Source: an uncultured Desulfobulbaceae bacterium
GTDB lineage: Bacteria; Desulfobacterota; Desulfobulbia; Desulfobulbales; Desulfocapsaceae
Direction of reading: 5' to 3'
NCBI GenBank assembly: GCA_937132035.1
Contig: CAKZOA010000401.1
Location: 1-38,379, forward strand
DNA length: 38,379 bases
Part shown: piece after piece, positions 8,742-15,991 of the stretch
Layout of the letters: every line of letters starts with the position of its first letter
Numbering within the stretch: the stretch's first letter is position 1
Program-made: the position numbers and the translations under genes
Notes under the pieces: model-generated
The model's input: only the letters and a program-made list of their open reading frames with translations
Told to the model about the DNA's origin: nothing
The model's database searches: none

Positions 8742-9506
8742 TTAGTCCTTGCCGTTGAAATCATACTCTTCCAGCTGCCAGTCGTCCCTGAGTTGAAAAA
8801 TACCTTCGTGGTTGGTTTTATCCAGATGAATGGGGGTTACCGAGACATGATTGCGGGAGACGGCATAGATGTCGGTATCGGTGGCGGAATCGGTTACCGG
8901 TGAACCGCCGCCGATCCAATAGAGCTTTCTGCCCCAGGGATCGCGGGTTTCCTGGATGGCGTCGCGCCAGAATCTCCTCCCCTGGCGGGTGACCCGCAGG
9001 CCGTTGATCGTACCGGTGGCGGGAATGTTGATATTGAGCAGCGTGTTTTCGGGAAGGCCTTTTTGCAGAACCACTGCGGCCAGGCGGGCGGTAATTTCGG
9101 CGGCCCGTTCGAAGTCGGCGGTTTTTTCAGCCATGGAGACTGCCAGTGAGGGTACTGCATTCATGGTCCCTTCGACGGCCGCCGAGACCGTTCCAGAATA
9201 GGATATATCGTCACCGAGATTAGGGCCGTTGTTGATGCCAGAAACCAGCAGATCCGGTGCATGGTCCAGTATCTTCTGCAGAGCCAGAGCGACGCAGTCC
9301 GTTGGAGTGCCGTCGATGGCGATGATGTCGGTGTCGATTTCTTTGAGGCGCAGCGGCCGGTGCATGGTCAGCGAATGTGACACGGCCGATTTGTCGCGGT
9401 CAGGGGCGACCATGATGACGCGGCCGACTTTTTTGAGGGCGGTGTGAAGGTGGCGGATGCCACCACTGTCGAAGCCGTCGTCATTGGTTAATAAGATGGT
9501 TGTCAT
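8742..9506 (-). CDS. surE: 5'/3'-nucleotidase SurE
   Basis: A 254-residue protein of usual SurE length. It starts with the metal-binding motif ILLTNDDGFDSGGI and continues with VVMVAP-like sequence (RVIMVAPDRDKSAVSHSLT), IDGTPTDCVALAL and LLVSGINNGPNLGDDISYSGTV, all signatures of the family. SurE is a divalent-metal-dependent phosphatase acting on nucleoside 5'- and 3'-monophosphates and is linked to stationary-phase survival. Its ATG overlaps the ilvY stop codon (ATGA at 9503-9506), and its Shine-Dalgarno (AGGAGAGG) lies inside the ilvY end, so it is translationally coupled to ilvY. Confidence 0.95.
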   Translation of the reverse strand: MTTILLTNDDGFDSGGIRHLHTALKKVGRVIMVAPDRDKSAVSHSLTMHRPLRLKEIDTDIIAIDGTPTDCVALALQKILDHAPDLLVSGINNGPNLGDDISYSGTVSAAVEGTMNAVPSLAVSMAEKTADFERAAEITARLAAVVLQKGLPENTLLNINIPATGTINGLRVTRQGRRFWRDAIQETRDPWGRKLYWIGGGSPVTDSATDTDIYAVSRNHVSVTPIHLDKTNHEGIFQLRDDWQLEEYDFNGKD

Positions 9507-10396
9507 TGTACCTCTCCTGTGTGGATTGTGTCGGCGGTCTGCCAGAAGGCCTCGACCACCGGATTGTGCATGTTTTTTTCAAGAGTACAGACACCGACGG
9601 AGAAGGGCTTGAGCTCCGGAGCGGCGGTGAGCGTCCTGACTGAGGTTTTTAAAGGGCTGTTGGCCAGCACCAGTTCGGGGATGATGCCGATGCCGAATCC
9701 CATGCTGACCAGGGTGATGATGGCCTCGTTGCCGGCGACCTGGGAGTAGATGTTGGGGGTGAGCCGCTCCTGCCTGAACCAGGCCTCGGCCCTGGTACGG
9801 CTCAGGCCCCGTTCGGCCAGGATCAGTGGTGTCTTTTGCCAGTCAATGTCGCCGTCCTCGTCGACAGAGGCCTGGGAAAAGCCGGAGGCAGCGATGAACA
9901 GAAGCGGAGTTTCGATGATTTTTTTAAACTTCAGGCCTCTGGGAAGCTCGTCGGGGAGGGCGGCAATGCAGATATCCGCCTCTGCTCCCTTGAGTTTGTC
10001 AATCGCCACCGCCGCATCGCCGGTCTGCAAATTGATATGGATGTCGGCAAAGTCTTTGCTGAACCGCTCGAGAAGAGCAGGGAGAATACTGAGAATGGCG
10101 GTCACCGAGCAGTAGAGACTGAGTTCCCCGCGCAGGCTGGCGCCGCTGCCAAGATCCATCTGCAGACTGTTCCAGCGTTGGAGGACGTCGTCGGCGTAGG
10201 CTGAAAAAAGCGTTCCGGCCCTGGTCAGGCTGACCGAGCGCTGGTTGCGGTCAAAGAGCCTTTTACCAAGCTCGTCCTCGAGGCGCTGGATGGTGCGGGT
10301 CAGCCCCGAGGGTGAAATATTGCACGCCCGGCTGGTTCTGCCGTAGTGAAGTGTTGCCGCCAGGTGCTTGAAAAGCTTCAGGTCGCGAATATTCAT
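9503..10396 (-). CDS. ilvY: LysR-family activator of ilvC (IlvY)
   Basis: A 297-residue LysR regulator, the same length as E. coli IlvY. The start [13 protein letters not shown] is chosen because it opens the N-terminal helix-turn-helix ([20 protein letters not shown], residues about 25-45) and matches IlvY starts. The rest is the periplasmic-binding-protein-like effector domain. IlvY activates ilvC when it binds acetolactate or acetohydroxybutyrate. It is divergent from ilvC with an operator and promoter in the shared 142-base gap, the classic arrangement. Unusually, it heads a coupled unit with surE and an asparaginase-like gene. Confidence 0.92.
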   Translation of the reverse strand: MNIRDLKLFKHLAATLHYGRTSRACNISPSGLTRTIQRLEDELGKRLFDRNQRSVSLTRAGTLFSAYADDVLQRWNSLQMDLGSGASLRGELSLYCSVTAILSILPALLERFSKDFADIHINLQTGDAAVAIDKLKGAEADICIAALPDELPRGLKFKKIIETPLLFIAASGFSQASVDEDGDIDWQKTPLILAERGLSRTRAEAWFRQERLTPNIYSQVAGNEAIITLVSMGFGIGIIPELVLANSPLKTSVRTLTAAPELKPFSVGVCTLEKNMHNPVVEAFWQTADTIHTGEVQ

Positions 10397-10413
10397 GAGA
10401 GTGGTATACCCGA

Positions 10414-10444
10414 ATACTGTGTTGCGTGAACTGCAACACAGTAT
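10414..10444. promoter_or_regulatory. Probable IlvY operator
   Basis: A perfect inverted repeat with 12-base arms, ATACTGTGTTGC (10414-10425) and GCAACACAGTAT (10433-10444), separated by 7 bases. Its core contains the LysR T-N11-A box (TGC-N7-GCA). It lies 17 bases upstream of the ilvY start and just upstream of the ilvC -35 box, where a LysR activator and autoregulator is expected to bind. Confidence 0.85.
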
Positions 10445-10458
10445 AACGGATAAATCAC

Positions 10459-10487
10459 TTGACGCAACAAACAATTCCACCTATATC
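10459..10487 (+). promoter_or_regulatory. Sigma-70-type promoter of ilvC
   Basis: TTGACG (10459-10464) and TATATC (10482-10487) with a 17-base spacer, placed 52 bases before the ilvC start and immediately downstream of the inverted-repeat operator. A further half-site, GCAAC (10464-10468), overlaps the -35 box and could be a second weaker IlvY contact, as in tandem-operator models for E. coli ilvYC. Confidence 0.7.
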
Positions 10488-10538
10488 TGCGCCATGGTAG
10501 TATTGATCGTAAAACTTCAGTCAAACAAGGAGATAAAA

Positions 10539-12011
10539 ATGGGAAATAACTATTTCAATCGACTGCCCCTGCGCCTGCAGATCGAAGAGCTTTCGCAGTG
10601 CCGTTTCATGGAACCCAAGGAATTCAGCGGCGTCGAGGTGCTCAAGGGCAAAAAAATCGTCATCGTCGGCTGCGGCGCTCAGGGGCTCAACCAGGGATTG
10701 TGTCTTCGGGACTCGGGGCTCGATGTCTCCTACGCCCTGCGTGAGAGCGCCATTGCCGACAAGCGGCAGTCCTGGAAGAACGCCAGCGACAACAACTTTA
10801 CCGTCGGAACCTACGAGGAGCTGATCCCGCAGGCGGATCTGGTTATCAACCTCACTCCCGACAAGCAGCACTCCGACGTGGTCACCGCCGTTATGCCGAT
10901 GATGAAGAAGAATGCCACCCTTTCCTACTCTCACGGCTTCAATATCGTCGAAGTAGGCATGGAAATCCGCGAGGATCTGACGGTTATCATGGTCGCCCCC
11001 AAATCGCCCGGCACCGAGGTGCGCGAAGAGTACAAGCGGGGCTTCGGCGTACCGACCCTGCTCGCCGTTCACCGGGAAAATGACCCGCAGGCCAAGGGCT
11101 GGGACATCGCCAAAGCCTACTGCTGCGCCACCGGAGGCGACAAGGCAGGCGCCTTGCAATCCTCGTTCATTGCCGAGGTCAAATCGGATCTCATGGGCGA
11201 GCAGACCATTCTCTGCGGCATGCTCCAGGTCGGTTCCATCCTCTGCTACGACAAGATGGTGGAGAAGGGCATCGATTCCGGCTATGCCTCCAGGCTTGTC
11301 CAGTATGGATGGGAGACCATTACCGAATCGATGAAGCATGGCGGCATCACCAATATGATGGACAGGCTTTCCAATCCCGCCAAAATACGAGCCCACTACC
11401 TTTCCGAAGAACTCAAAGTGATTCTCCGCACGCTTTTTGAGAAGCATATGGATGATATCATGTCCGGCCATTTCTCCGAGACCATGATGGCCGACTGGGC
11501 CAACGATGACGCCGATCTTCTCCGCTGGCGCAAACAGTCGGGCGAGACCGCCTTTGAGCGCTCTGAATCAATGAGCGAAGACATTGCCGAACAGGAATAT
11601 TACGATCACGGCATCCTGATGATTGCCATGATCAAGGCCGGGGTCGAACTGGCCTACGATGTCATGGTCGCCGCCGGTATCAAGGAGGAGTCGGCCTATT
11701 ACGAATCGCTGCACGAAACCCCCCTGATTGCCAATACCATTGCCCGTAAGAAACTCTATGAGATGAATGTGGTTATTTCCGATACGGCCGAATACGGCAA
11801 CTATCTCTTTGCCAATGCCGCCATTCCGCTGCTCCAGGATTTTATGGCCGACATCGACACCGATGTCATCGGTAGAGGCCTTGATGTCAAGGACAACAGC
11901 GTCGACAATCTGGAACTGATCCAGGTCAACGAGGCGATCCGGTATACAAGCATTGAAGCCGTCGGCGAAGAGCTGCGCTCCTTCATGGGAGCCATGAAGC
12001 CGATCTGGTAG
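10539..12011 (+). CDS. ilvC: Ketol-acid reductoisomerase, class II (long form)
   Basis: A 490-residue enzyme that converts acetolactate or acetohydroxybutyrate to the dihydroxy acid in isoleucine/valine synthesis, using NAD(P)H and Mg2+. The ATG at 10539 follows AAGGAG. The Rossmann motif [11 protein letters not shown] (residues about 45-54) and the N-terminus ([10 protein letters not shown] ... CRFM) closely resemble E. coli IlvC (491 residues), with two knotted C-terminal domains. Most bacteria outside the enteric gammaproteobacteria have the short class I enzyme of about 330-340 residues. A long form with its own IlvY suggests a distinct lineage or a transferred ilvY-ilvC unit. Confidence 0.96.
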   Translation: MGNNYFNRLPLRLQIEELSQCRFMEPKEFSGVEVLKGKKIVIVGCGAQGLNQGLCLRDSGLDVSYALRESAIADKRQSWKNASDNNFTVGTYEELIPQADLVINLTPDKQHSDVVTAVMPMMKKNATLSYSHGFNIVEVGMEIREDLTVIMVAPKSPGTEVREEYKRGFGVPTLLAVHRENDPQAKGWDIAKAYCCATGGDKAGALQSSFIAEVKSDLMGEQTILCGMLQVGSILCYDKMVEKGIDSGYASRLVQYGWETITESMKHGGITNMMDRLSNPAKIRAHYLSEELKVILRTLFEKHMDDIMSGHFSETMMADWANDDADLLRWRKQSGETAFERSESMSEDIAEQEYYDHGILMIAMIKAGVELAYDVMVAAGIKEESAYYESLHETPLIANTIARKKLYEMNVVISDTAEYGNYLFANAAIPLLQDFMADIDTDVIGRGLDVKDNSVDNLELIQVNEAIRYTSIEAVGEELRSFMGAMKPIW

Positions 12012-12023
12012 TTTTCCATTCCC

Positions 12024-12060
12024 GGCAGCGGAGCATTCGGCTCCGTTGCCTCTGTTGTTT
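12024..12060 (+). terminator. Terminator of ilvC
   Basis: An 11-base-pair stem (GGCAGCGGAGC at 12024-12034 with GCTCCGTTGCC at 12040-12050, including one G-T pair) and a 5-base loop ATTCG. A T-rich tail (TCTGTTGTTT) follows. It starts 13 bases after the ilvC stop. Confidence 0.7.
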
Positions 12061-12078
12061 CCTCTGTTGTTTCCTCTG
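12049..12078. repeat. Short tandem repeat CCTCTGTTGTTT
   Basis: Two perfect copies of the 12-mer CCTCTGTTGTTT (12049-12060, 12061-12072) plus a half copy CCTCTG (12073-12078). The repeat starts at the end of the ilvC terminator stem. It is probably a slippage product that extends the T-rich tail; no function is evident. Confidence 0.8.
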
Positions 12079-12394
12079 TCTCTCGTTGCCTCCTCCTGCT
12101 TACAGTACACGCTGGTACATTGACGATCTGCGTAAACTCTTTTTCACCTCCCTGATACCATGCATCATAGGATGGTACGTCATCTGTCTGGCAGCAAATG
12201 TTTGGAGAAGATTTCCTGCAGACGGTGACAATCATGCCGCATATCCATGACGTATTTTGTAATTTCAGGCTGTTGTTTCATTTACCAACGGCGCTTTGTA
12301 AGTGGCACGAATACTGCAAGTTGACCTGCGTTATCGATGATAGACGAGGCGAGGTTTCCCGTAAAAGAGTATTCGAACGAGGATCGATAGAGCT
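12079..12394. other. Upstream region of rpoH-like gene
   Basis: About 315 bases with no convincing gene. It holds an imperfect inverted repeat (TACCAT near 12157, ATGGTA near 12173) and several TTGAC-like hexamers (near 12119 and 12319) without good -10 partners. The rpoH-like promoter should be here, but I cannot place it. Confidence 0.35.
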
Positions 12395-13393
12395 ATGAAT
12401 ATGGCAATTACCCAGAACAACACGCAATCATCCGGCAGGCTCACATTCCCGCTGGTCACGGTCAAGCAGCAGAAAGAGACTACCAGCAGAAACAACCAGG
12501 CCTTTGACAGGTATCTCAAGGAAATTGGCCAGTATGAGCTTCTCTCCCGGGAGGAAATGGAAGAACTGGCCATTCGCGTTATCGAACACAACGACCAGGA
12601 CGCCGCCTATCGCCTCATTTCAGCGAATATGCGGCTGGTGGTCAAGGTGGCCATGGATTTCCAGAAATACTGGATGCAGAATTTTATGGACCTTGTTCAG
12701 GAGGGCAACATCGGCTTGATGAAGGCGGTGAGAAAATTCGATCCCTATAAGGGCGTTAAGTTTTCCTACTATGCAACGTATTGGATTCGCGCCTATATCC
12801 TCAAGTTCCTGATGAATAACTGGCGGCTGGTCAAGCTCGGTACCACCCAGGCCCAGCGCAAGCTGTTCTTCAGTCTCAACAAGGAGAAAAAGAATCTCGA
12901 GGCTCAGGGGTATGCGGCAAAACCGGAACTTTTGGCCGAGCGTCTGGGGGTGAAGAAATCGGAAATAATCGAGATGGGCTGCAGGATGAGCAACGAGGAC
13001 GTTTCGTTGGAAAGTCCAATGGGGCCGGACTCCGATACGGAAAAGAAGGATTTCGTGGCAAGCAGCGGGCCTTCCATTGAGGAAGCGCTCTGTGACGAGG
13101 ATATGAAAAGACGTATCCGCAAGCTTTTGCGTGATCTCAGTGGCAGCCACAATGAAAAGGAAAAGATGATTCTTGAGTGCCGGCTGCTTACCGATGAACC
13201 GCTGACTCTGCAGAAGATATCGGAGAAGTTCGGTATTTCCCGTGAGCGTATTCGCCAGATCGAGAGCAATCTGCTCAAAAAGATGAAAAAACATATCGAA
13301 GAAACCGATCCGGAAATAATGATTTTCGCCGCCGGTCCTGTTCCCAGGCAGAGAGCCATGGAAAGACTCACTGAGGAGGCGGTAGCAGTTTGA
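12395..13393 (+). CDS. rpoH: RNA polymerase sigma-32-like factor (RpoH family)
   Basis: A 332-residue sigma-70-family factor. Region 1.2/2 begins at about 36 (AFDRYLKEIGQYELLSREEM), region 2.2-2.4 runs NFMDLVQEGNIGLMKAVRKF to FSYYATYWIRAYI, and an RpoH-box-like segment TQAQRKLFFSLNKEK lies at about 151-165. The sequence NWRLVKLGTTQAQRKLFF is characteristic of RpoH, not RpoD. Region 4.2 (about 270-300, LQKISEKFGISRERIRQIE) recognises the -35 box. The roughly 35-residue N-terminal extension and about 30-residue C-terminal tail make it longer than E. coli RpoH (284). An alternative ATG lies two codons downstream. It is expected to drive heat-shock genes, though other roles are known for RpoH paralogues. 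Confidence 0.88.
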   Translation: MNMAITQNNTQSSGRLTFPLVTVKQQKETTSRNNQAFDRYLKEIGQYELLSREEMEELAIRVIEHNDQDAAYRLISANMRLVVKVAMDFQKYWMQNFMDLVQEGNIGLMKAVRKFDPYKGVKFSYYATYWIRAYILKFLMNNWRLVKLGTTQAQRKLFFSLNKEKKNLEAQGYAAKPELLAERLGVKKSEIIEMGCRMSNEDVSLESPMGPDSDTEKKDFVASSGPSIEEALCDEDMKRRIRKLLRDLSGSHNEKEKMILECRLLTDEPLTLQKISEKFGISRERIRQIESNLLKKMKKHIEETDPEIMIFAAGPVPRQRAMERLTEEAVAV

Positions 13394-13417
13394 AAGCCGA
13401 TCACTATTGACCTAAGG

Positions 13418-13442
13418 GCCGCTTCCGAGGCTTGGGAGCGGC
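13418..13442 (+). terminator. Stem-loop after rpoH-like gene
   Basis: A 9-base-pair stem with one T-G pair (GCCGCTTCC at 13418-13426 with GGGAGCGGC at 13434-13442) and a 7-base loop, 25 bases after the rpoH stop. There is no T-tract, so it is a possible weak terminator or 3'-end structure. Confidence 0.4.
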
Positions 13443-13446
13443 GGCG

Positions 13447-13650
13447 CTATCGGTGGTGTTCTCCTGCCAGAGTCTTCTCCGAGCGGAAAATTGTCCTGCC
13501 CGATTGGAATATCGGCACCCCGACGGGAATCTCAAGCTGTACCTCGTCTGTTTTTTTGACGACGGCCATCTCCCGGGTCAGATACCACGATCTGCCGTAA
13601 CCCCTTCCCCTGCAGGTTTCTTTGACCAGGAGTGTCTCGGAGAAACGCAT
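13447..13650 (-). CDS. Doubtful small hypothetical protein
   Basis: A 67-codon minus-strand frame whose translation looks partly protein-like (SWYLTREMAVVKKTDEVQLE, then IPVGVPIFQSG). It has no recognisable Shine-Dalgarno before its ATG and no known motif. It converges on the rpoH-like gene. Listed only because the composition is more coherent than the competing plus-strand frame; it may be chance. Confidence 0.2.
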   Translation of the reverse strand: MRFSETLLVKETCRGRGYGRSWYLTREMAVVKKTDEVQLEIPVGVPIFQSGRTIFRSEKTLAGEHHR

Positions 13651-13768
13651 TTTTTATCGCGGATCAAGACATTTTCAGGGCATAAAGCACATTCATGTAT
13701 ATACCAGTATTTAGTTAGCCCGTATTCTCAGCAACTCGGTCTGAGTCAGAGATACACTTTTCCCGGTA

Positions 13769-13822
13769 GGCGATGAGCCCATCCCTGAGGGCTCGACGGC
13801 AGCCGTTCAGGCTGCAGACGCC
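13769..13822 (+). ncRNA. Candidate structured RNA (three-way junction)
   Basis: A closing helix GGCG (13769-13772) with CGCC (13819-13822) encloses two perfect hairpins: GAGCCC/GGGCTC (13775-13780 with 13789-13794) and GCAGCC/GGCTGC (13799-13804 with 13810-13815). The junction strands are short (AT, GACG, AGA). The layout resembles small cis-regulatory RNAs, but it matches no riboswitch consensus I know. It lies about 125 bases before the flavodoxin-like gene. The strand is assumed from the downstream gene. Confidence 0.3.
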
Positions 13823-13917
13823 CGTGAAAAAAGCACCCCTGTCTTCTTCTGCCACTCTCCACATACCCCACCTCTGCGATGTTTGTGCGCTGCTACCCCG
13901 GTGAAGGAGCCTGCGAT

Positions 13918-13934
13918 GCTGGAATAATTCCAGC
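13918..13934. promoter_or_regulatory. Palindrome directly before the flavodoxin gene ribosome binding site
   Basis: GCTGGAA-TAA-TTCCAGC, a perfect 7-base-pair inverted repeat with a 3-base centre. The Shine-Dalgarno GGAGGG (13935-13940) follows at once and the ATG is at 13947. It is either an operator at the transcription start region or an RNA hairpin that affects translation initiation. Confidence 0.5.
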
Positions 13935-13946
13935 GGAGGGTGTACT

Positions 13947-14486
13947 ATGGTTTTGGGATCAGAAAATACTATACGGGAGAGCAGAGACTGGGGGCAGGAA
14001 TACCAGAGGGAGCCGGCGGTTATGGAAACTGCGAAAACGATTCTGGTAGTGTATCATTCCCAGGGTGGTACCATGGAGAACCTGGCACGTCGTTTTGTCA
14101 GGGGGGCAGCGCGTGAACAGGGGATATCGATACAGTTGAAAAGGGCCGCCGACGCCCGTCTGGAGGATCTTCTCGGCTGCAGCGCTATAGCCATAGGCTC
14201 TCCCGAATATTTCGGTACCATGGCCGGCCTCATCAAAGATTTTTTTGACCGCACCTATGAAGAGGCCAGGCAACGCACCGTGGGGTTGCCCTACGTCGTG
14301 TTCGTCTGTGGTGGCAACGACGGTCGTGGCGCCCTCATGCAGATCGAGCGGATAGCTTCGGGGTATTCCTGGAAGAAGGCGCTGGAGCATGTACGCATAA
14401 CCGGCAGCCCGGTCGAACAAGATCTGGTTGCCGTCGAGGAGCTGGGCCAGACACTGGCCGCCGGCATCGATTTCGGTATTTTTTGA
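13947..14486 (+). CDS. Flavodoxin-like / NAD(P)H-dependent FMN oxidoreductase-fold protein
   Basis: A 179-residue protein if started at ATG 13947, which has an excellent Shine-Dalgarno (GGAGGG). An internal ATG at 14022 would give a 154-residue protein starting right at the flavodoxin fold. The fold begins TILVVYHSQGGTMENLAR, with the phosphate-binding loop HSQGGT, followed by AIAIGSPEYFGTMAGLIKDFFDR, the flavin-contact loop, and VVFVCGGNDGRG. It has no Cys cluster. It is probably a cytoplasmic FMN-binding electron carrier or oxidoreductase. It heads a three-gene set with a Fic-like gene and a second flavoprotein gene. Confidence 0.8.
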   Translation: MVLGSENTIRESRDWGQEYQREPAVMETAKTILVVYHSQGGTMENLARRFVRGAAREQGISIQLKRAADARLEDLLGCSAIAIGSPEYFGTMAGLIKDFFDRTYEEARQRTVGLPYVVFVCGGNDGRGALMQIERIASGYSWKKALEHVRITGSPVEQDLVAVEELGQTLAAGIDFGIF

Positions 14487-14535
14487 AACATCCTGCGGCG
14501 ACCAGGGCAAAGAGGGAAATACTACGATTGCGGAG

Positions 14536-15204
14536 ATGACCTATACGCCAGATTTGAAGGAAATCAGACAATCCTACAGCGAGGTTCTGAAGAACTGGGA
14601 TTCCATAGACGATGAGCTCGATAAATTGGGAATCGGAAGAAAGGACACGCCTTTTGATTCTGTGGTAATGGAAAATATGCTGTGTGCCTGGGAGTATCTT
14701 GATTTCATTATCCGCAAAAAAGATTACGGTCTTTTCTCGGAAAAGGGCGGTCCGGACATGCTGGAGATCAATCACCGGGTCCACTACGGGCTGGACCGGG
14801 AACTGCGGAGCGAGTACCGTAAGGCCATCGATTCCACCACCGAAAAGTATTCGCGGCTGATCGCGCCTCTGAGAAAATATTACCGCAAAAAGATGAAGAA
14901 GCATACTTCGGCCAACAAGGTTGCCGCCGAACTCTATATCGCCATCCTGGGGATGCCGCAGCTCTATATCGAGGGCAACCACAGAAGCGGTTCCATCGTC
15001 GCCAGCTGGGTCAACCTGGTACATAAAAATCCTCCGTTCGTCCTGACGGTGGACAATGCCATCTCCTTTTTTGCACCGGCCCAGGAAATTAAAAAATTCG
15101 ACCAGCGCACCGCCTGGCGGTCCATGACCAAACTGCCGAAGTATAAAAAGGCGTTCAAAGAGTTCTGGAAAGACAATTGCGATATGAGATTTGTCAAAAA
15201 ATGA
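14536..15204 (+). CDS. Fic-domain-like protein lacking the catalytic His (hypothetical)
   Basis: A 222-residue soluble, helix-rich protein from the ATG at 14536. Residues about 128-168 resemble the Fic core helix-loop-helix: AAELYIAILGM, then PQLYIEGNHRSGS where active Fic enzymes have HPFxx(D/E)GNGRxxR, then NPPF near the position of the usual PP loop. The catalytic His is missing, and GNGR reads GNHR. Its distance from active Fic proteins makes function uncertain: it could be a binding domain or a pseudo-enzyme. The start is uncertain because the nearest good purine-rich site (GAGGGA, 14511-14516) is 19 bases from this ATG and better placed for a rare ATT at 14527. The gene lies between two flavoprotein genes on the same strand. 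Confidence 0.65.
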   Translation: MTYTPDLKEIRQSYSEVLKNWDSIDDELDKLGIGRKDTPFDSVVMENMLCAWEYLDFIIRKKDYGLFSEKGGPDMLEINHRVHYGLDRELRSEYRKAIDSTTEKYSRLIAPLRKYYRKKMKKHTSANKVAAELYIAILGMPQLYIEGNHRSGSIVASWVNLVHKNPPFVLTVDNAISFFAPAQEIKKFDQRTAWRSMTKLPKYKKAFKEFWKDNCDMRFVKK

Positions 15205-15313
15205 GCGGGCCAGAGTCGAGCTGCTCCCAGAGGCCCTGACAGCAGGTACTGGTGGCTACATGGGAGAACTTGATGCAACGCCGCAAAATTATCCATCGAA
15301 TGAGGGGACGGAT

Positions 15314-15934
15314 ATGGTTGAGATCATCGCACTCTACGGCAGTCCGAGACGCGAGGGTAACAGCGCCACTCTGCTGGAGCGGGCAGTAGCCGGGGCACGA
15401 CAGCAGGGGGCGGTGGTCGAGGAGGTCTATCTACGTGATCACAAAATCTCGCCCTGCCTGGAAATATACCAGTGTATGAAAAATGGCGAATGCGCCATCC
15501 GCGACGATTTTGCCTCAATACTTGCCAAAATCGAGGCCAGCTCCGGCATTATGCTGGCCTCGCCCATTTTTTTCTACTCTGTCAGCGCCCATACCAAAAT
15601 CTTCATGGATCGCTGCCAGTCGCTGTGGGTGCGCAAATACTGGATAGAGAAGCAGCCCTTCGGCAGGGCGGAGCTGACGCGCAAGGGCATATTCATCTCC
15701 GTCGGCGCCACCGAAGGTAAAAAACTCTTCGACGGCGCTCTGCTCTCCGTCAGATACTTCTTCGATGTCCTCAGCGCCGAACTCTGGAAAACCGTTCTTT
15801 GCAGAGGGGTCGACCGTAAGGGTGAGATCAATTCCCGTCGGGACTACCTCGAGGAGGCCTTTGCCGCCGGCAGGGAGCTGGCCAGGGTCCTGCAGGAACA
15901 GCAAAGCCAGCGGTCCGCGTCCGAGAAGACGTAA
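15314..15934 (+). CDS. Flavoprotein of the NADPH-dependent FMN reductase / Isf superfamily, with partial Cys motif
   Basis: A 206-residue protein. ATG 15314 is chosen because GAGGGG lies 7 bases upstream and the fold starts at once (IIALYGSPRREGNSATL). The Isf-like Cys loop reads C48-x5-C54-x5-C60 (CLEIYQCMKNGEC): three of the usual four ligands are present, and the second (position 51) is Ile. The flavin loop ASPIFFYSVSAHTKIFMDR is intact. It therefore probably binds FMN but may carry a 3-Cys cluster, an incomplete site or none. Such proteins are cytoplasmic reductases. It is the last gene of the flavodoxin/Fic-like set. Confidence 0.85.
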   Translation: MVEIIALYGSPRREGNSATLLERAVAGARQQGAVVEEVYLRDHKISPCLEIYQCMKNGECAIRDDFASILAKIEASSGIMLASPIFFYSVSAHTKIFMDRCQSLWVRKYWIEKQPFGRAELTRKGIFISVGATEGKKLFDGALLSVRYFFDVLSAELWKTVLCRGVDRKGEINSRRDYLEEAFAAGRELARVLQEQQSQRSASEKT

Positions 15935-15991
15935 TATTCCCTTTCTGGTACCTCCAGGAGTTTCAGCTCATCGCCCCCGCGGCCCCGGCCT

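Larger units (their letters stand above)
13394..13946. other. Long intergenic region rich in hairpins
   Basis: About 550 bases between the rpoH-like gene and the flavodoxin-like gene. It contains a GC stem-loop just after rpoH, one doubtful small minus-strand frame, a possible three-way-junction RNA and a palindrome just before the flavodoxin ribosome binding site; each is listed separately. Nothing else is recognised. Confidence 0.5.

Noticed and set aside
10521-11471. 316-codon minus-strand frame inside ilvC
   Set aside because: Mirror frame of a highly conserved gene with strong codon bias; no start signal or motif.
12049-12078. CRISPR-like repeat
   Set aside because: The 12-mer is directly tandem without spacers, so it is a slippage repeat and not an array.
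13765-13780. Fluoride-riboswitch-like start GGCGATG
   Set aside because: The following bases do not form the fluoride aptamer stems or pseudoknot, and the downstream gene is not a fluoride exporter.
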